Positions 15,260 to 15,303 of a stretch of DNA of 15,303 nt are shown piece after piece. Under the pieces are notes generated by a model. The model was not told where the DNA came from, searched no databases, and saw only the letters and a program-made list of their open reading frames with translations. This stretch comes from Rhodocyclales bacterium (GTDB taxonomy: Bacteria; Pseudomonadota; Gammaproteobacteria; Burkholderiales; Rhodocyclaceae), in NCBI GenBank assembly GCA_021286885.1, contig JAJTBM010000030.1, forward strand, positions 1 to 15,303, read 5' to 3'. How positions within the stretch are numbered: position 1 is the stretch's first letter; each line of letters begins with the position of its first letter. The position numbers and the translations under genes are program-made.

Positions 15260-15303
15260 CGGGCATCCAGGGCAGAAAAACGCAGGGCGACCCACACCCC
15301 GCC
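15256..15303 (-). CDS. probable sensor histidine kinase, last 15 residues only
   Basis: A frame entering from the right edge encodes [15 protein letters not shown] and stops at TGA 15258-15256, overlapping the response-regulator ATG by four bases (ATGA). GGxWV-type sequence is common at the end of the kinase ATPase domain. Identification as a BaeS-like kinase rests mainly on the neighbour and the overlap, because the visible part is too short for firm homology. Confidence 0.5.
   Translation of the reverse strand, partial: GGVWVALRFSALDAR

Overview
The window suggests a high-GC betaproteobacterium, probably of the Rhodocyclales (Thauera/Azoarcus-like) type. This is inferred from roughly two-thirds GC coding sequence, a stand-alone PaaN-type aldehyde dehydrogenase rather than fused PaaZ, a BaeR-type regulator, and an aromatic-catabolic gene set. 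It is not a proven taxonomic assignment.

Bases 1-9125 (minus strand) hold one compact operon of the aerobic 'hybrid' phenylacetyl-CoA pathway. In transcription order it encodes paaN (aldehyde dehydrogenase), paaG (epoxide isomerase), paaH (3-hydroxyacyl-CoA dehydrogenase), paaI (thioesterase), paaK (phenylacetate-CoA ligase), a PaaJ/PcaF-type thiolase, a periplasmic ABC solute-binding protein, and an enoyl-CoA hydratase-family gene cut by the left edge. Several genes overlap or nearly touch. Two gaps carry short repeats with an approximately 11-bp period.

Bases 9126-9542 are an AT-rich divergent control region. Two similarly built promoter regions, one facing each way, have a CGATAC element just upstream of a TTGAC -35-like hexamer and a GTATCA/GTAACG element near the -10. 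The leftward one also contains a near-perfect FNR/Anr-type box.

Bases 9543-12795 (plus strand) encode a ferritin-like diiron protein with ribonucleotide-reductase-R2-like ligand spacing, a ferredoxin-FAD-NAD(P)H reductase, and the repressor PaaX. No paaABCDE epoxidase genes are visible. The diiron protein and its reductase sit where an oxygenase would be expected and appear to share regulation with the paa operon. This pair is the best candidate here for an undescribed oxygenase system feeding, or replacing part of, the phenylacetate pathway.

Bases 12841-14540 hold an acuI (acryloyl-CoA reductase-type) and acuR (TetR) pair of visibly lower GC, with two matching TetR operators. It looks like a later insertion. 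A short direct repeat lies at its left edge.

Bases 14561-15303 encode a BaeR-like response regulator whose start overlaps the stop of a probable sensor kinase running off the right edge.
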